From Georgfuchsia sp049276455 (lineage in GTDB: Bacteria > Pseudomonadota > Gammaproteobacteria > Burkholderiales > Rhodocyclaceae): a stretch of DNA of 64,000 nt. The translations under genes and the position numbers were made by a program. The notes under the pieces are model-generated. The model was not told where the DNA came from. It made no database searches and saw nothing but the letters and a program-made list of their open reading frames with translations. The DNA lies in contig JBASWL010000220.1 of NCBI GenBank assembly GCA_049276455.1, positions 1-64,000 of the forward strand. The letters run 5' to 3'. Below, one piece after another: positions 36,689-44,796 of this stretch (the stretch's first letter is position 1; each line of letters starts with the position of its first letter).

Positions 36689-37216
36689 ATGACTGCCATG
36701 CGCTCCCATTTTCCAAATCTTACGCCACAGGGTGATGCTGGCCCATTAGTTGAGCGCATGTATGAAGTTATCGATCACATCAAGCTGTTCGAGGATTTCG
36801 AACAACACGAGATCGAGATCATGGCCAGTTACATGACATGTTATCTGGCGCCTACTGGCACTGAAATTATTCGCGAAGGAACTATTGGCGATTTCATGCT
36901 GCTGATCATCGAGGGCTGCGTGGAAATCGTTAAACTCGATGCTTCTGGGCTGCCGATACGCATTAGCACGGCAGCCCCCGGCAAGACGCTAGGTGAAATG
37001 TCATTGGTCGATGGTGAGCCACGCTTTGCCAGTTGCATAGCCATGGTCGATACGCTTTTCGCGGTACTCGACCGTGAAAGTCTCTCCCGCATCATTGCTG
37101 ACGAGCCGCGCATAGGAGTGAAGATATTGATGGAACTGCTGATGTTGCTGAATCAGCGCCTGCGCAGCGTCAGCAGCGACCTGATCCGGCTGATCGGTGA
37201 TAGAAAACGGTATTAA
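36689..37216 (+). CDS. Stand-alone cyclic-nucleotide-binding-domain protein
   Basis: A 175-residue protein consisting of little but a cNMP-binding beta-roll (LFEDFEQHEIEIMASYMTCYLAPTGTEI, then GTIGDFMLLIIEGCVEIVKLD and LGEMSLVDGEPRFASCIA) plus a C-terminal helix. No helix-turn-helix follows, so it is not a CRP/FNR transcription factor. It may be a partner subunit of an enzyme such as a kinase or cyclase. It starts 10 bp after the phosphoribosyltransferase gene and ends 4 bp into the convergent adenosyltransferase gene. The beta-roll resembles that of the diguanylate cyclase at 32.1-33.0 kb. Confidence 0.8.
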   Translation: MTAMRSHFPNLTPQGDAGPLVERMYEVIDHIKLFEDFEQHEIEIMASYMTCYLAPTGTEIIREGTIGDFMLLIIEGCVEIVKLDASGLPIRISTAAPGKTLGEMSLVDGEPRFASCIAMVDTLFAVLDRESLSRIIADEPRIGVKILMELLMLLNQRLRSVSSDLIRLIGDRKRY

Positions 37217-37764
37217 CTGTTTTTATTCTTGTGCCAAAGCACGTCCGAACCGCCGGCCGCCTTGTTGAGCCAGCGGCCCAGAACAAACAGCAGATCCGAG
37301 AGGCGATTCACATATTGACGCGAGGTCTTCGTCACGGCTTCGTCGCGCGCCAGAGCCACCAACTTGCGTTCGGCGCGGCGGCAGACGGCGCGGGCGAGGT
37401 GGGTGATGGCTGCGGCGCGATTGCCGCCGGGCAGGATGAATTCCTTGAGCGGTTGCAATTCGCCGTTGAAACGATCGATCGCCGTCTCAAGCCGGGCCGG
37501 CTGGTTTTCTCCGAGCAGGGTATGGCCGGGAATCGAGACTTCACCGCCGAGGTCGAACAGATCGTTCTGGATGCCGGACAGCAACGTGCGCACCTCTTCG
37601 GGCAGATCCTCACACAAGAGCAGACCCAACAGCGAGTTGAGCTCATCCAGATCGCCCATGGTGGCGATGCGCAGGGCATCCTTGCCGGTGCGTGAGCCAT
37701 CACCCAGCCCCGTGGCGCCTTCGTCGCCGGTGCGCGTGTAGATTTTTGAAAGTCGATACCCCAT
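37213..37764 (-). CDS. Cob(I)yrinic acid a,c-diamide adenosyltransferase (PduO/CobO-type)
   Basis: A 183-residue ATP:cob(I)alamin adenosyltransferase of the PduO type. The N-terminal MGYRLSKIYTRTGDEGATGLGDGSR holds the phosphate loop, and the C-terminal YVNRLSDLLFVLGRWLN is the signature helix with the Arg that contacts ATP. It makes adenosylcobalamin from ATP and cob(I)alamin. An open frame extends much further upstream (to 38175), but this would overlap pabB and is spurious. The start at 37764 matches the family's MxxRLxKIYTRTGDxG beginning. Confidence 0.93.
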   Translation of the reverse strand: MGYRLSKIYTRTGDEGATGLGDGSRTGKDALRIATMGDLDELNSLLGLLLCEDLPEEVRTLLSGIQNDLFDLGGEVSIPGHTLLGENQPARLETAIDRFNGELQPLKEFILPGGNRAAAITHLARAVCRRAERKLVALARDEAVTKTSRQYVNRLSDLLFVLGRWLNKAAGGSDVLWHKNKNS

Positions 37765-37802
37765 TTGCTGATTATAAGCGGCCTCATTGCTACACTGCCA
37801 GC

Positions 37803-39524
37803 ATGTATTGCGAAGTCGACTTTCCCGATATCGATGGTGGCCGCTGGCGCATGCGCTTTGCCCATCCACATCGATTGCTCGTTGCACACACGCTGGCCGA
37901 AGTGCCAGCCGTGATTGCACAGGCAGAAGCAGCAGCGCGTGACGAACACTGGGTCGTCGGCTTTGTCGCCTATGAGGCGGCGTCCGCATTCGACCCCGCA
38001 TTGCGCACCAGTACCCTGGAGTCAGGGCTACCCCTCGCCGCATTCGCGGTGTACAGCCATGATGAAGCGCCGACACCGGATGCAGGCAACCATGGCAACT
38101 TTGCCTGTAGACACTGGTCGATGGCAACACCACGCGAGGCCGTCGATGCCGGCATCTCGACCATTCGAGCCGCAATTAATGATGGCAACTACTATCAGGT
38201 GAATTACACGGCGCGACTGGAATCCGAATTCTCAGGCAGCGCCGCAGCTTTGTACGCCGCACTGTGCGAAGCCCAGCCCGGCGGCTACAGCGCTTTCATC
38301 GATGGTGGCGATTGGCAGCTCGCCTCGGTATCGCCCGAACTGTTCTTCGACTGGACGCCAGACCGTACCCTGACCACGCGGCCGATGAAGGGCACCGCTC
38401 CGCGCAGTGATACAGATGCCACTGCGTTGCGCGTTTCCATCAAAGAGCGTGCAGAAAACCTGATGATCGTCGACCTGCTGAGGAATGATCTTGCGCGCGT
38501 GGCCGAGACCGGCTCGGTCGAAGTGGCCCGGCTGTTCGACATTGAGCTGCTGCCGACGGCATGGCAAATGACCTCGACCGTACGCTGCAGGACAAAAACG
38601 AAAGTAGCGCTGGTTGATATATTCCGCGCCCTGTTTCCTTGCGGCTCGGTGACCGGTGCCCCCAAGGTGGCAGCCATGCAAGCCATTTCAGAACTGGAAT
38701 CGGCACCGCGTGGCGCCTATTGCGGCGCCATCGGACTGATCCGTCCCAACGGCCACGCCACCTTCAACGTCGCCATCCGCACCGTGGCGGTGGACGCGAA
38801 GACCGACACTGCATGCTGTGGCCTCGGCAGCGGCATTACCCTCGATTCCAGCGCCGCGGCAGAATATGCAGAGTGGCTGGTAAAGCGCCGCTTCCTGCTG
38901 CGCGCCACGGCATCGTTCGACCTGATCGAAACCCTCCGCCTGGAGGCCGGGTGCTATTGGCTGCTCGACGGTCACATGCAGCGCCTGCAACGCAGTGTGG
39001 AACATTTTGGTTTCGTCTGCGATTCCGACGAGATACAGCGCGCACTTGTCGATAATGCGCGGCAACATCCGGACGGCATCTGGCGCGTCCGGATGTTGCT
39101 GTCGCGCGACGGCAGAGTGAAGCTCGAAACCCATGCGCTGGAAGCCAATCCCGCTACGGTGCGTATTGCCTTGGCGAAGGCGCCCATTGACAGCGACTGC
39201 GAAACTCTGCGCCACAAGACCAGTGAACGCTCAATCTACGCACCCCATGCGCCTGCTGGCGAGGATATTTTCGACACGCTGCTTTTCAACGAGCGCGACG
39301 AAATCACCGAATTCACACGAGGCAATGTCGTCGTCGAACTAGATGGCACACGCTTCACCCCACCTGTCTCCTGTGGGCTTTTACCGGGTGTACTGCGGGC
39401 AGAGTTGCTCGAGAACAGTGAGGTTAGAGAAGGTATTGTTACCCGCGCCGACTTGGCGCGGGCAAGCCGGGTCTGGTTTATCAATAGCGTGCGGGGAGAG
39501 TTGCCAGCGCAGGTCGGCGGCTAG
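37803..39524 (+). CDS. pabB: Aminodeoxychorismate synthase component I fused to aminodeoxychorismate lyase
   Basis: A 573-residue fusion. Residues 1-370 form a chorismate-binding PabB domain (PMKGTAPRSDTDATAL, ENLMIVDLLRNDLARVA, FPCGSVTGAPKVAAM and the glycine-rich GLGSGITLDSS). Residues 390-573 are a PabC-type class IV aminotransferase domain with the probable PLP lysine in LRHKTSERSIYA and FNERDEITEFTRGNVVVE. It makes 4-aminobenzoate for folate and needs a PabA glutaminase from elsewhere. The start at 37803 follows the conserved beginning. A 111-bp upstream extension is spurious. Confidence 0.93.
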   Translation: MYCEVDFPDIDGGRWRMRFAHPHRLLVAHTLAEVPAVIAQAEAAARDEHWVVGFVAYEAASAFDPALRTSTLESGLPLAAFAVYSHDEAPTPDAGNHGNFACRHWSMATPREAVDAGISTIRAAINDGNYYQVNYTARLESEFSGSAAALYAALCEAQPGGYSAFIDGGDWQLASVSPELFFDWTPDRTLTTRPMKGTAPRSDTDATALRVSIKERAENLMIVDLLRNDLARVAETGSVEVARLFDIELLPTAWQMTSTVRCRTKTKVALVDIFRALFPCGSVTGAPKVAAMQAISELESAPRGAYCGAIGLIRPNGHATFNVAIRTVAVDAKTDTACCGLGSGITLDSSAAAEYAEWLVKRRFLLRATASFDLIETLRLEAGCYWLLDGHMQRLQRSVEHFGFVCDSDEIQRALVDNARQHPDGIWRVRMLLSRDGRVKLETHALEANPATVRIALAKAPIDSDCETLRHKTSERSIYAPHAPAGEDIFDTLLFNERDEITEFTRGNVVVELDGTRFTPPVSCGLLPGVLRAELLENSEVREGIVTRADLARASRVWFINSVRGELPAQVGG

Positions 39525-39539
39525 TACACCCTTCCCTTA

Positions 39540-40772
39540 ATGCATCCAACGCTTACCAAACAGCACGAACGGTATTTCCTGCTCACTCTCGCGGGCATAC
39601 AGTTCAGTCACATCCTGGACTTCATGATCATGATGCCGCTGGGGCCAATTCTGATGGCTGCGTTCGGTATAGGCGCGTACGAGTTCGGTTTGCTCGTTGC
39701 GTCATACAGCTTCAGTGCGGCCATATCCGGGTTACTCGCAGCAACGTTTGTCGATCGTTTTGAACGCAAGCGTTTGCTACTGATGGTGTTTGCCCTGTTT
39801 GGCCTGGCCACACTGGCTTGTGGACTCGCTTCAGGCTATAGCATCCTGCTCGTTGCCCGCGGCCTGGCTGGGGCCTTTGGCGGAATAATGGGGGCATTAG
39901 TTCAAACCATGGTGGGTGACGTCATTCCCTACGAAAGGCGAGCCAAAGCCAGCGGTACAGTGTCGGCTGCATTTTCCATTTCGTCCGTCGCAGGCGTACC
40001 GCTATCGCTATGGCTGGCAAACCATTTCCAGTGGCGCGCACCCTTCATTTTCATCGCCATTCTCACGATTCTGTTCATATTCATCGGCCTACGCTTCCTG
40101 CCGGAAATGCGCCATCATTTGAGCGCAGAAAAACGCGCCCATCCCTTCTCTTCGATATTCGAAGTATTGCGAGACATTAACCATATGAATGCATTGCTGT
40201 ATTCTGCGCTTATCATTTTTTCCGGCTTCACAGTTATTCCCTACATCACCATTTATTCCGTAGGCAACGTCGGCATCTCGCCACGCGACATCCCTCTCGT
40301 CTATCTGGTCGGAGGCATAGCGACACTTTTCACTGTGCGGCAAATTGGGCATTGGGCGGATCTGCGTGGCAAGGCCAAGGTCTTTCGCCTGGTTGCGGCA
40401 AGCGCGATATTGCCTCTAATAGTGGTTACCCACATTGGAGTCATACCGCTGTGGGCGTGGGTAGGCTGCACCACCGCATTCTTTGTCTTGGTCTCTGGGC
40501 GCATGATTCCCGCGAGAGCCATCATTACCTCTGCGGCACAACCCAAACTGCGCGGCACATTCATGTCGCTCAACGCTACAGTGCAATCCCTTGCGATGGG
40601 ACTGGCGACATCTCTGGCAGGCTTCATGATCACACAAGACAATTCGGGCAAGCTCGTTGGATACGGATCGGTTGGCTACATAGCAGTAGCAGTAAATTTG
40701 CTGGCAATCTGGTTCGTCGCCCGGATCGCTGTACATGATCAACATGCCGTTGTTCCTGATGCTGTGCCGTAA
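39540..40772 (+). CDS. MFS transporter (drug/metabolite efflux type)
   Basis: A 410-residue major facilitator protein with 12 predicted membrane segments. Between segments 2 and 3, FVDRFERKRLLLMVFAL gives the DRxxRK loop motif. The segment 5 motif is GVPLSLWLANHFQWRAPFIFIA. This pattern is common in the DHA1 group of proton-driven efflux pumps. The substrate is unknown. It starts 15 bp after the pabB-pabC stop and precedes the VanZ-like gene, so it could be part of a transcript with either. Confidence 0.88.
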   Translation: MHPTLTKQHERYFLLTLAGIQFSHILDFMIMMPLGPILMAAFGIGAYEFGLLVASYSFSAAISGLLAATFVDRFERKRLLLMVFALFGLATLACGLASGYSILLVARGLAGAFGGIMGALVQTMVGDVIPYERRAKASGTVSAAFSISSVAGVPLSLWLANHFQWRAPFIFIAILTILFIFIGLRFLPEMRHHLSAEKRAHPFSSIFEVLRDINHMNALLYSALIIFSGFTVIPYITIYSVGNVGISPRDIPLVYLVGGIATLFTVRQIGHWADLRGKAKVFRLVAASAILPLIVVTHIGVIPLWAWVGCTTAFFVLVSGRMIPARAIITSAAQPKLRGTFMSLNATVQSLAMGLATSLAGFMITQDNSGKLVGYGSVGYIAVAVNLLAIWFVARIAVHDQHAVVPDAVP

Positions 40773-40776
40773 TAGC

Positions 40777-41208
40777 ATGCGCATTATCATCAAGTACGGT
40801 CAAGCAATGCGAGGCACTTTCTCCCGGATTCTGTTTGCCCCAAATCTGCAAAAACCGTGCGGCCGCTGTGCAATCGCCTTGTACCTGACGATGCTTGTCA
40901 TCGGGTCTATTCCTGGGGCACGTGCTGAGATTGGGCTATTCGCTTCGGGGGTGGTGTTGCATTCGATTGCGTATGCAATACTGACTTTCCTGTTATTCGT
41001 GGGAAGTGGCGGCAACAGGGTCAGTCGTACTATCAAATCAGCATTGACAGTTATCGCAATGGGCGCATTCGATGAGTACGTCCAGGGTTTTTTCCCCTAC
41101 CGCACAAATTCCTTGACGGACTGGATGGTCGATTCTGTAGTGGGGATAGTCACGTCGGGGATGCTCTTGATGTTTTCTCCCCCCACAGACAGATCCCAAG
41201 TAAGGTAA
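40777..41208 (+). CDS. VanZ-family membrane protein
   Basis: A protein of about 143 residues with four predicted membrane segments and the VanZ signature FDEYVQGFFPYRTNSLTDW in the third/fourth segment region. VanZ proteins are small polytopic membrane proteins of uncertain function, sometimes linked to glycopeptide or envelope stress. Several Met codons (40735, 40777, 40807) are possible. The one at 40777 just clears the previous stop and is used. No strong ribosome binding site was seen. Confidence 0.78.
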   Translation: MRIIIKYGQAMRGTFSRILFAPNLQKPCGRCAIALYLTMLVIGSIPGARAEIGLFASGVVLHSIAYAILTFLLFVGSGGNRVSRTIKSALTVIAMGAFDEYVQGFFPYRTNSLTDWMVDSVVGIVTSGMLLMFSPPTDRSQVR

Positions 41209-41217
41209 GTACCCAAC

Positions 41218-41239
41218 GGCTACCCGATTATGGGTAGCC
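41218..41239 (+). terminator. Perfect 8-bp hairpin downstream of the VanZ-like gene
   Basis: GGCTACCC (41218-41225), six-base loop GATTAT, GGGTAGCC (41232-41239). The stem is perfect and placed 9 bp past the stop codon of the VanZ-like gene, as expected for a terminator, but no T-run follows it. Confidence 0.55.
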
Positions 41240-41285
41240 GGAATTACCGCATACTCGTATTCGCAAACAGAGAAGGGAAATAATT

Positions 41286-41726
41286 TTGCAAGCGCTTTCC
41301 GGTATCAACAGCGTAGCCCACGTTATCCAACTTGCTGTGGCACCGGTGTTCCTGCTCACCGGTGTCGGCGCAATTCTCTCGGTTCTGGTCAATCGCCTGG
41401 GACGGGTAGTGGATCGCTTTCGCGTACTGGATAGCAACCTGCCGCATGCACACGAAGGCGCACTGGTTACGACTCAGATCGAAATGACCATTCTTGAGCG
41501 CCGCGCCCGCTTTATCCACTGGGCAATCGGGTTGTGCACAGGCTGCGCGCTACTGGTCTGCATTCTCATCGCCACCCTGTTCGTCAGCTCGATCACTGAA
41601 GCGGAAATGGGCAATATCATCGCAGCACTTTTCGTCACGGCCATGTTATTGCTTGTAGTCGGATTACTCTGCTTCCTGCGCGAGATCGCGCTAGCCACAG
41701 GCAGCATCCATGTAGCACCGCACTGA
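41286..41726 (+). CDS. DUF2721 membrane protein
   Basis: A 146-residue protein of the DUF2721 family. It starts with a hydrophobic segment (VIQLAVAPVFLLTGVGAILSVL), then the family's LVNRLGRVVDRFRVLD, and ends with two more membrane segments (CALLVCILIATLFVSSI and AALFVTAMLLLVVGLLCFL). The start is TTG, with AAGGG 9 bp upstream. No earlier ATG in frame exists. Function is unknown. Confidence 0.83.
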   Translation: MQALSGINSVAHVIQLAVAPVFLLTGVGAILSVLVNRLGRVVDRFRVLDSNLPHAHEGALVTTQIEMTILERRARFIHWAIGLCTGCALLVCILIATLFVSSITEAEMGNIIAALFVTAMLLLVVGLLCFLREIALATGSIHVAPH

Positions 41727-41824
41727 CATTTATTAACAAATCTCCAGTGAGCATTCAACCACCCGGCACTTAGAATACTGAATTTCAACCAGCCAGAAAG
41801 TGTCTACTGATGCTGGGGCAATTC

Positions 41825-41829
41825 AAGGA
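41825..41829 (+). promoter_or_regulatory. Ribosome binding site deciding the hemerythrin start
   Basis: AAGGA lies 7 bp before the ATG at 41837, while the earlier in-frame ATG at 41810 has no such site. Confidence 0.6.
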
Positions 41830-41836
41830 ACACCTG

Positions 41837-42361
41837 ATGACTGAAGATTGCAAAATTGTTACACCAAAGACTTCGCGGTCTACAGACACAAGTCCTGCCA
41901 GCGAACTTGATCCTTCATCGCAAAGAGACCGCATACCGCCACTGCAGTATGCCGAATGGTCAGACCGCTTTGAACTTGGCATCCCACGGATCGATCAGCA
42001 GCACAGAAAGTTTTTCGATTTGGCGGCAAGTTTCAACGACGAGAGCAACGAGGTGCGTGTGCTAAAAACGCTGGCAACTCTCGGCGATTACATTCGAATA
42101 CATCTGCGAGATGAAGAAGCCCTGATGGCTGCTGCGCATTACCCTGGTCTGGAGGTGCATTGCCGCCTGCACGATAATTTACGTCAGATGCTTTCCGCTT
42201 TGCTGGGGCGAGCGCGCCAGATGACGCTGGACGAAATAGCCGGGGAAGTCAAATACCTCGTTAATGGCTGGTTCTCTCAACATATCGTCACGGCGGATCA
42301 GGAATTCGCTCCCTATGTGGTGAGCGAACATCCTTCACGGCCGCGGGACATTGCTGGCTAG
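41837..42361 (+). CDS. Bacteriohemerythrin-like protein
   Basis: A 174-residue protein with about 40 disordered N-terminal residues followed by a hemerythrin domain. The iron ligands can be read as ELGIPRIDQQHRKFFDLA, YIRIHLRDEEALMAA, HCRLHDNLRQM and WFSQHIVTADQEFAPYV, giving the HxxxE/HxxxH/HxxxxD pattern of O2-binding hemerythrins. It may bind O2, sense it, or deliver it in a microaerobic cell. The neighbouring genes (hfq, nar) suggest a link to oxygen change. An earlier start at 41810 would add nine residues. Confidence 0.9.
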   Translation: MTEDCKIVTPKTSRSTDTSPASELDPSSQRDRIPPLQYAEWSDRFELGIPRIDQQHRKFFDLAASFNDESNEVRVLKTLATLGDYIRIHLRDEEALMAAAHYPGLEVHCRLHDNLRQMLSALLGRARQMTLDEIAGEVKYLVNGWFSQHIVTADQEFAPYVVSEHPSRPRDIAG

Positions 42362-42490
42362 ATTTACTCAATCGTCCCGCGCCAGTTCAGCGCAAGACCA
42401 AGCAGTCAGCGCATGGTCTGCAGGCTTGCCAAGAACAAACCTGATCAGCGTTTCCTCAAGGCATCCGGAAAGCTGCGATCAAATCAGGCT

Positions 42491-42727
42491 TTATTCAGCA
42501 CCGGCTTCCTGAGCGATGTTAACCGGGCGCGCCGGCACGATTGTCGAAATCGCATGTTTGTAGACCATCTGAGTGATCGCGCTCCTGAGCAGAACCACAT
42601 ACTGATCGAAGGATTCCACTTGGCCTTGAAGCTTGATGCCATTGACGAGAAACATCGATACCGGAATCTGCTCGCGGCGCAACAGGTTAAGAAACAGGTC
42701 TTGTAAATTTTGCCCTTTGTTTGCCAT
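42491..42727 (-). CDS. hfq: Hfq RNA chaperone, divergent form
   Basis: A 78-residue Sm-like protein. The core is very close to Hfq (FLVNGIKLQGQVESFDQYVV and QMVYKHAISTIVP), keeping the YKHAI proximal-face motif. Compared with E. coli Hfq, Pro10 is Leu (QDLFLN), the distal-face Tyr25 is Phe, and one rim arginine (RRER) becomes Gln (RREQ). It stands alone, without the miaA/hflX neighbours that flank the usual hfq gene, so it may be a second Hfq. Hfq pairs small RNAs with mRNA. It is convergent with the hemerythrin gene. The AAGGG site is about 7 bp upstream. Confidence 0.9.
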   Translation of the reverse strand: MANKGQNLQDLFLNLLRREQIPVSMFLVNGIKLQGQVESFDQYVVLLRSAITQMVYKHAISTIVPARPVNIAQEAGAE

Positions 42728-43147
42728 GTGTTGCCCTTGCTTAAAGTGGATTCAGGTTGGCAAATGTAATGCATTTGCCAGTGTTTCGAACGAAAAAATC
42801 AACTGCCGTAGAACATGGCCAGGCAAAAAATCGATTGAGTAAGCGCCGAACAAGTCCATCTTTGCGAGCCCGACAGGATACATTTGACTGCAAGCCGCTG
42901 ATTTTTTGCAATAACTAGATAAATTTTCTGCCCACCACACATGACTTGCGGCAAAAGGCTCACGATGATGGGACACAGACCTTATCTGTGTTCTCCCGGA
43001 TTTTGCATCAAAACCAAAAACTATTGCCAGCAACCTCACGAGTCAAACCACTTTTTATGTGTGGTTTTATCAAGGCTGACACAGGTACCAAGACAATAGT
43101 AGTATCGGCAAATCCGGTTCCCCCGCCGGGGTCAACACAACCACCGC
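42728..43147. other. Divergent promoter region between hfq and radical SAM gene
   Basis: About 420 bp without a credible gene. A 95-codon minus-strand open frame here (42752-43039) has no ribosome binding site and no protein-like composition. The left part should hold the hfq promoter and the right part that of the radical SAM gene. I looked for an FNR box and did not find a good one. Confidence 0.5.
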
Positions 43148-43152
43148 AGGAG
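43148..43152 (+). promoter_or_regulatory. Ribosome binding site of the radical SAM gene
   Basis: AGGAG five bases before the ATG at 43158. The in-frame GTG at 43152 overlaps it and is therefore unlikely to be the start. Confidence 0.65.
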
Positions 43153-43157
43153 TGGCA

Positions 43158-44267
43158 ATGTCAGCAAAAAATGAAGAATTCATCCCCAAGTGGCTAGCCT
43201 GGGAAACAACCCAGCGCTGCAATCTCAAGTGTGTGCACTGCCGTTGCTCATCGGACATGCTGTCGTCCGAGGGAGATTTTTCAACGGAAGAAGCCTTCCG
43301 GCTTATCGACGACATTTGCGAAGTCAGCAAGCCCGTCATGGTGCTCTCTGGGGGAGAACCCTTGCTGCGCAAGGATATCTTCGAGATTGCCCGCTACGGC
43401 ACCACCAAGGGTCTGCGCATGTGCATGGCCACCAACGGCATGCTGATCACGGACGAGGTCTGCCGCAAGATGATCGAAGCCGACATCAAGATGGTTTCCT
43501 TGTCGCTTGACGGCTCCTGTGCGGCAATTCACGATGATTTTCGCGCATCGCCAGGCGCCTTTGCCGGCGTGGTGCGCGGCGCCGAGACACTCAAGCGCAA
43601 CGGCATCAAGTTCCTGATCAATTCCTCATTTACCAAGCGCAACCAGCACGACATCGGCGCCACCTTCAAGACCGCCAAATCTCTCGGCGCTACTGCCTGG
43701 TACATGTTCATGATCGTGCCCACCGGCCGCGGCGAGGACATCATGAGCGAACTCATCACCAAGGAAGATTACGAGGAAATTCTCTCCTGGCATTACCAGC
43801 AGGAGAAGATCGAGGACGAGATCCTCATGCGCCCGACCTGTGCGCCCCACTATTACCGCATCGTGCCGCAGATCGCCAAGGCCGAAGGGGAAAAGTTCAA
43901 GCGCCGCTCGCTGACTTTTTCCACCGGCGGCGGCAAGGGCTGCATTGCCGCGCAGACCATCTGTCTCATCGATTGCTTCGGCAACCTCAAGCCCTGCTCC
44001 TATTTCCACTCCTCGGTGGGCAATGTCAAGCAGGTCAAGTTCAAGGATCTCTGGTTCAACTCCAAGGTCTTCAACGAGCTGCGCGATTTCAAGAAATACA
44101 CCGGCAAGTGCGGCGAGTGCGAGTACATCAACGTCTGCGGCGGTTGTCGCGCCCGCGCCGACGCGGTGTATGGCGACTACCTGGCCGAGGAACCGTTCTG
44201 CAACTACATCCCGGTCAAAACCCGCAAGCGCATGGAAAAGGAAGCAACAATAAATTTCGTCAAGTGA
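43158..44267 (+). CDS. Radical SAM/SPASM protein, NirJ/AhbD-like
   Basis: A 369-residue radical SAM enzyme. Residues 21-28 (CNLKCVHC) hold the three cysteines of the SAM-binding 4Fe-4S cluster, followed by SGGEPLLRKDIFEIA. The C-terminal SPASM region has many cysteines (CLIDCFGNLKPCSYF, GKCGECEYINVCGGCRARAD and FCNYIP) for auxiliary clusters. MRPTCAPHYYRI between them resembles AhbD and NirJ, the radical SAM enzymes that finish heme b and heme d1. Its own substrate is not known. It stands beside the nar genes and is convergent with the CBS-domain gene. Confidence 0.85.
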   Translation: MSAKNEEFIPKWLAWETTQRCNLKCVHCRCSSDMLSSEGDFSTEEAFRLIDDICEVSKPVMVLSGGEPLLRKDIFEIARYGTTKGLRMCMATNGMLITDEVCRKMIEADIKMVSLSLDGSCAAIHDDFRASPGAFAGVVRGAETLKRNGIKFLINSSFTKRNQHDIGATFKTAKSLGATAWYMFMIVPTGRGEDIMSELITKEDYEEILSWHYQQEKIEDEILMRPTCAPHYYRIVPQIAKAEGEKFKRRSLTFSTGGGKGCIAAQTICLIDCFGNLKPCSYFHSSVGNVKQVKFKDLWFNSKVFNELRDFKKYTGKCGECEYINVCGGCRARADAVYGDYLAEEPFCNYIPVKTRKRMEKEATINFVK

Positions 44268-44281
44268 GGAAAACCTGTACT

Positions 44282-44316
44282 GCCGTTTCCGTCTAGGCTA
44301 CCGCAAAGGAAACGGC
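44282..44316 (+). terminator. Hairpin at the 3' end of the radical SAM gene
   Basis: GCCGTTTCC (44282-44290) and GGAAACGGC (44308-44316) form a perfect 9-bp stem with a 17-base loop, followed by a T-rich stretch (TGTTTTGTCT). The right arm lies inside the 3' end of the convergent CBS gene, so the site may stop both transcripts. Confidence 0.5.
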
Positions 44317-44742
44317 GGGCTGTTTTGTCTGGGCCAGCCGACTTTGTACTGCACGCAGAATGTCAAAGCGCGTAATGGCGCCCACCACGCGGCCATTCTC
44401 CACCACCGGGAAGCGTCGATAGGGCACTTCGAGGAAGAGTCCTGCGGCGTAATAGATGTCCATATCGGGTGGAATGGACTGCACTGCGGAAGCCTTGGTC
44501 ATGAAGTCTTTCACCCGCCCCTTGGGTAGGACGCAGTCCGCGTCCCCCAGCGTGAGTAGCTTGATGCAATCGAGTTCTGTGAGCATACCCAGCAACTCTC
44601 CCTTGCTGTTGACCACGGGTGCGCCGGTAACCCGTTTTTGCAACAGGAATTTAACCGCTTCCATAATATCTGTCTCTGGCGACAGGGTATCGACATAGTC
44701 GTCCATAAATTCCCGGACAGAAGGTAGATGGTGCATGGTCAT
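44293..44742 (-). CDS. Protein with two CBS domains
   Basis: A 149-residue protein made of a CBS-domain pair: SVREFMDDYVDTLSPETDIMEAVKFL with KRVTGAPVVNSKGELLGMLTELD, then VKDFMTKASAVQSIPPDMDI with RRFPVVENGRVVGAITRFDIL. Such pairs bind adenine nucleotides and act as energy or signal sensors. A strong GAGGAGG site lies 5 bp before the ATG at 44742. It is separated from the unknown protein upstream by 54 bp on the same strand, so both may be made with the nar genes. Confidence 0.9.
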   Translation of the reverse strand: MTMHHLPSVREFMDDYVDTLSPETDIMEAVKFLLQKRVTGAPVVNSKGELLGMLTELDCIKLLTLGDADCVLPKGRVKDFMTKASAVQSIPPDMDIYYAAGLFLEVPYRRFPVVENGRVVGAITRFDILRAVQSRLAQTKQPAVSFAVA

Positions 44743-44747
44743 ATCAA

Positions 44748-44754
44748 CCTCCTC
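44748..44754 (-). promoter_or_regulatory. Strong ribosome binding site of the CBS gene
   Basis: GAGGAGG on the minus strand, 5 bp from the ATG at 44742. It fixes this ATG as the start although a second Met lies two codons on. Confidence 0.65.
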
Positions 44755-44796
44755 GCATGTAACGCCGGCATTGCGGCAGGCGGTAACCGATGATGC

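Noticed and set aside
37765..38175. N-terminal extension of the adenosyltransferase frame
   Set aside because: It would overlap pabB antisense, and the family starts at MGYRLSKIYTRTGDEG.
42752..43039. 95-codon minus-strand open frame upstream of hfq
   Set aside because: No ribosome binding site, unlikely composition and no family; it sits where two promoters are needed.
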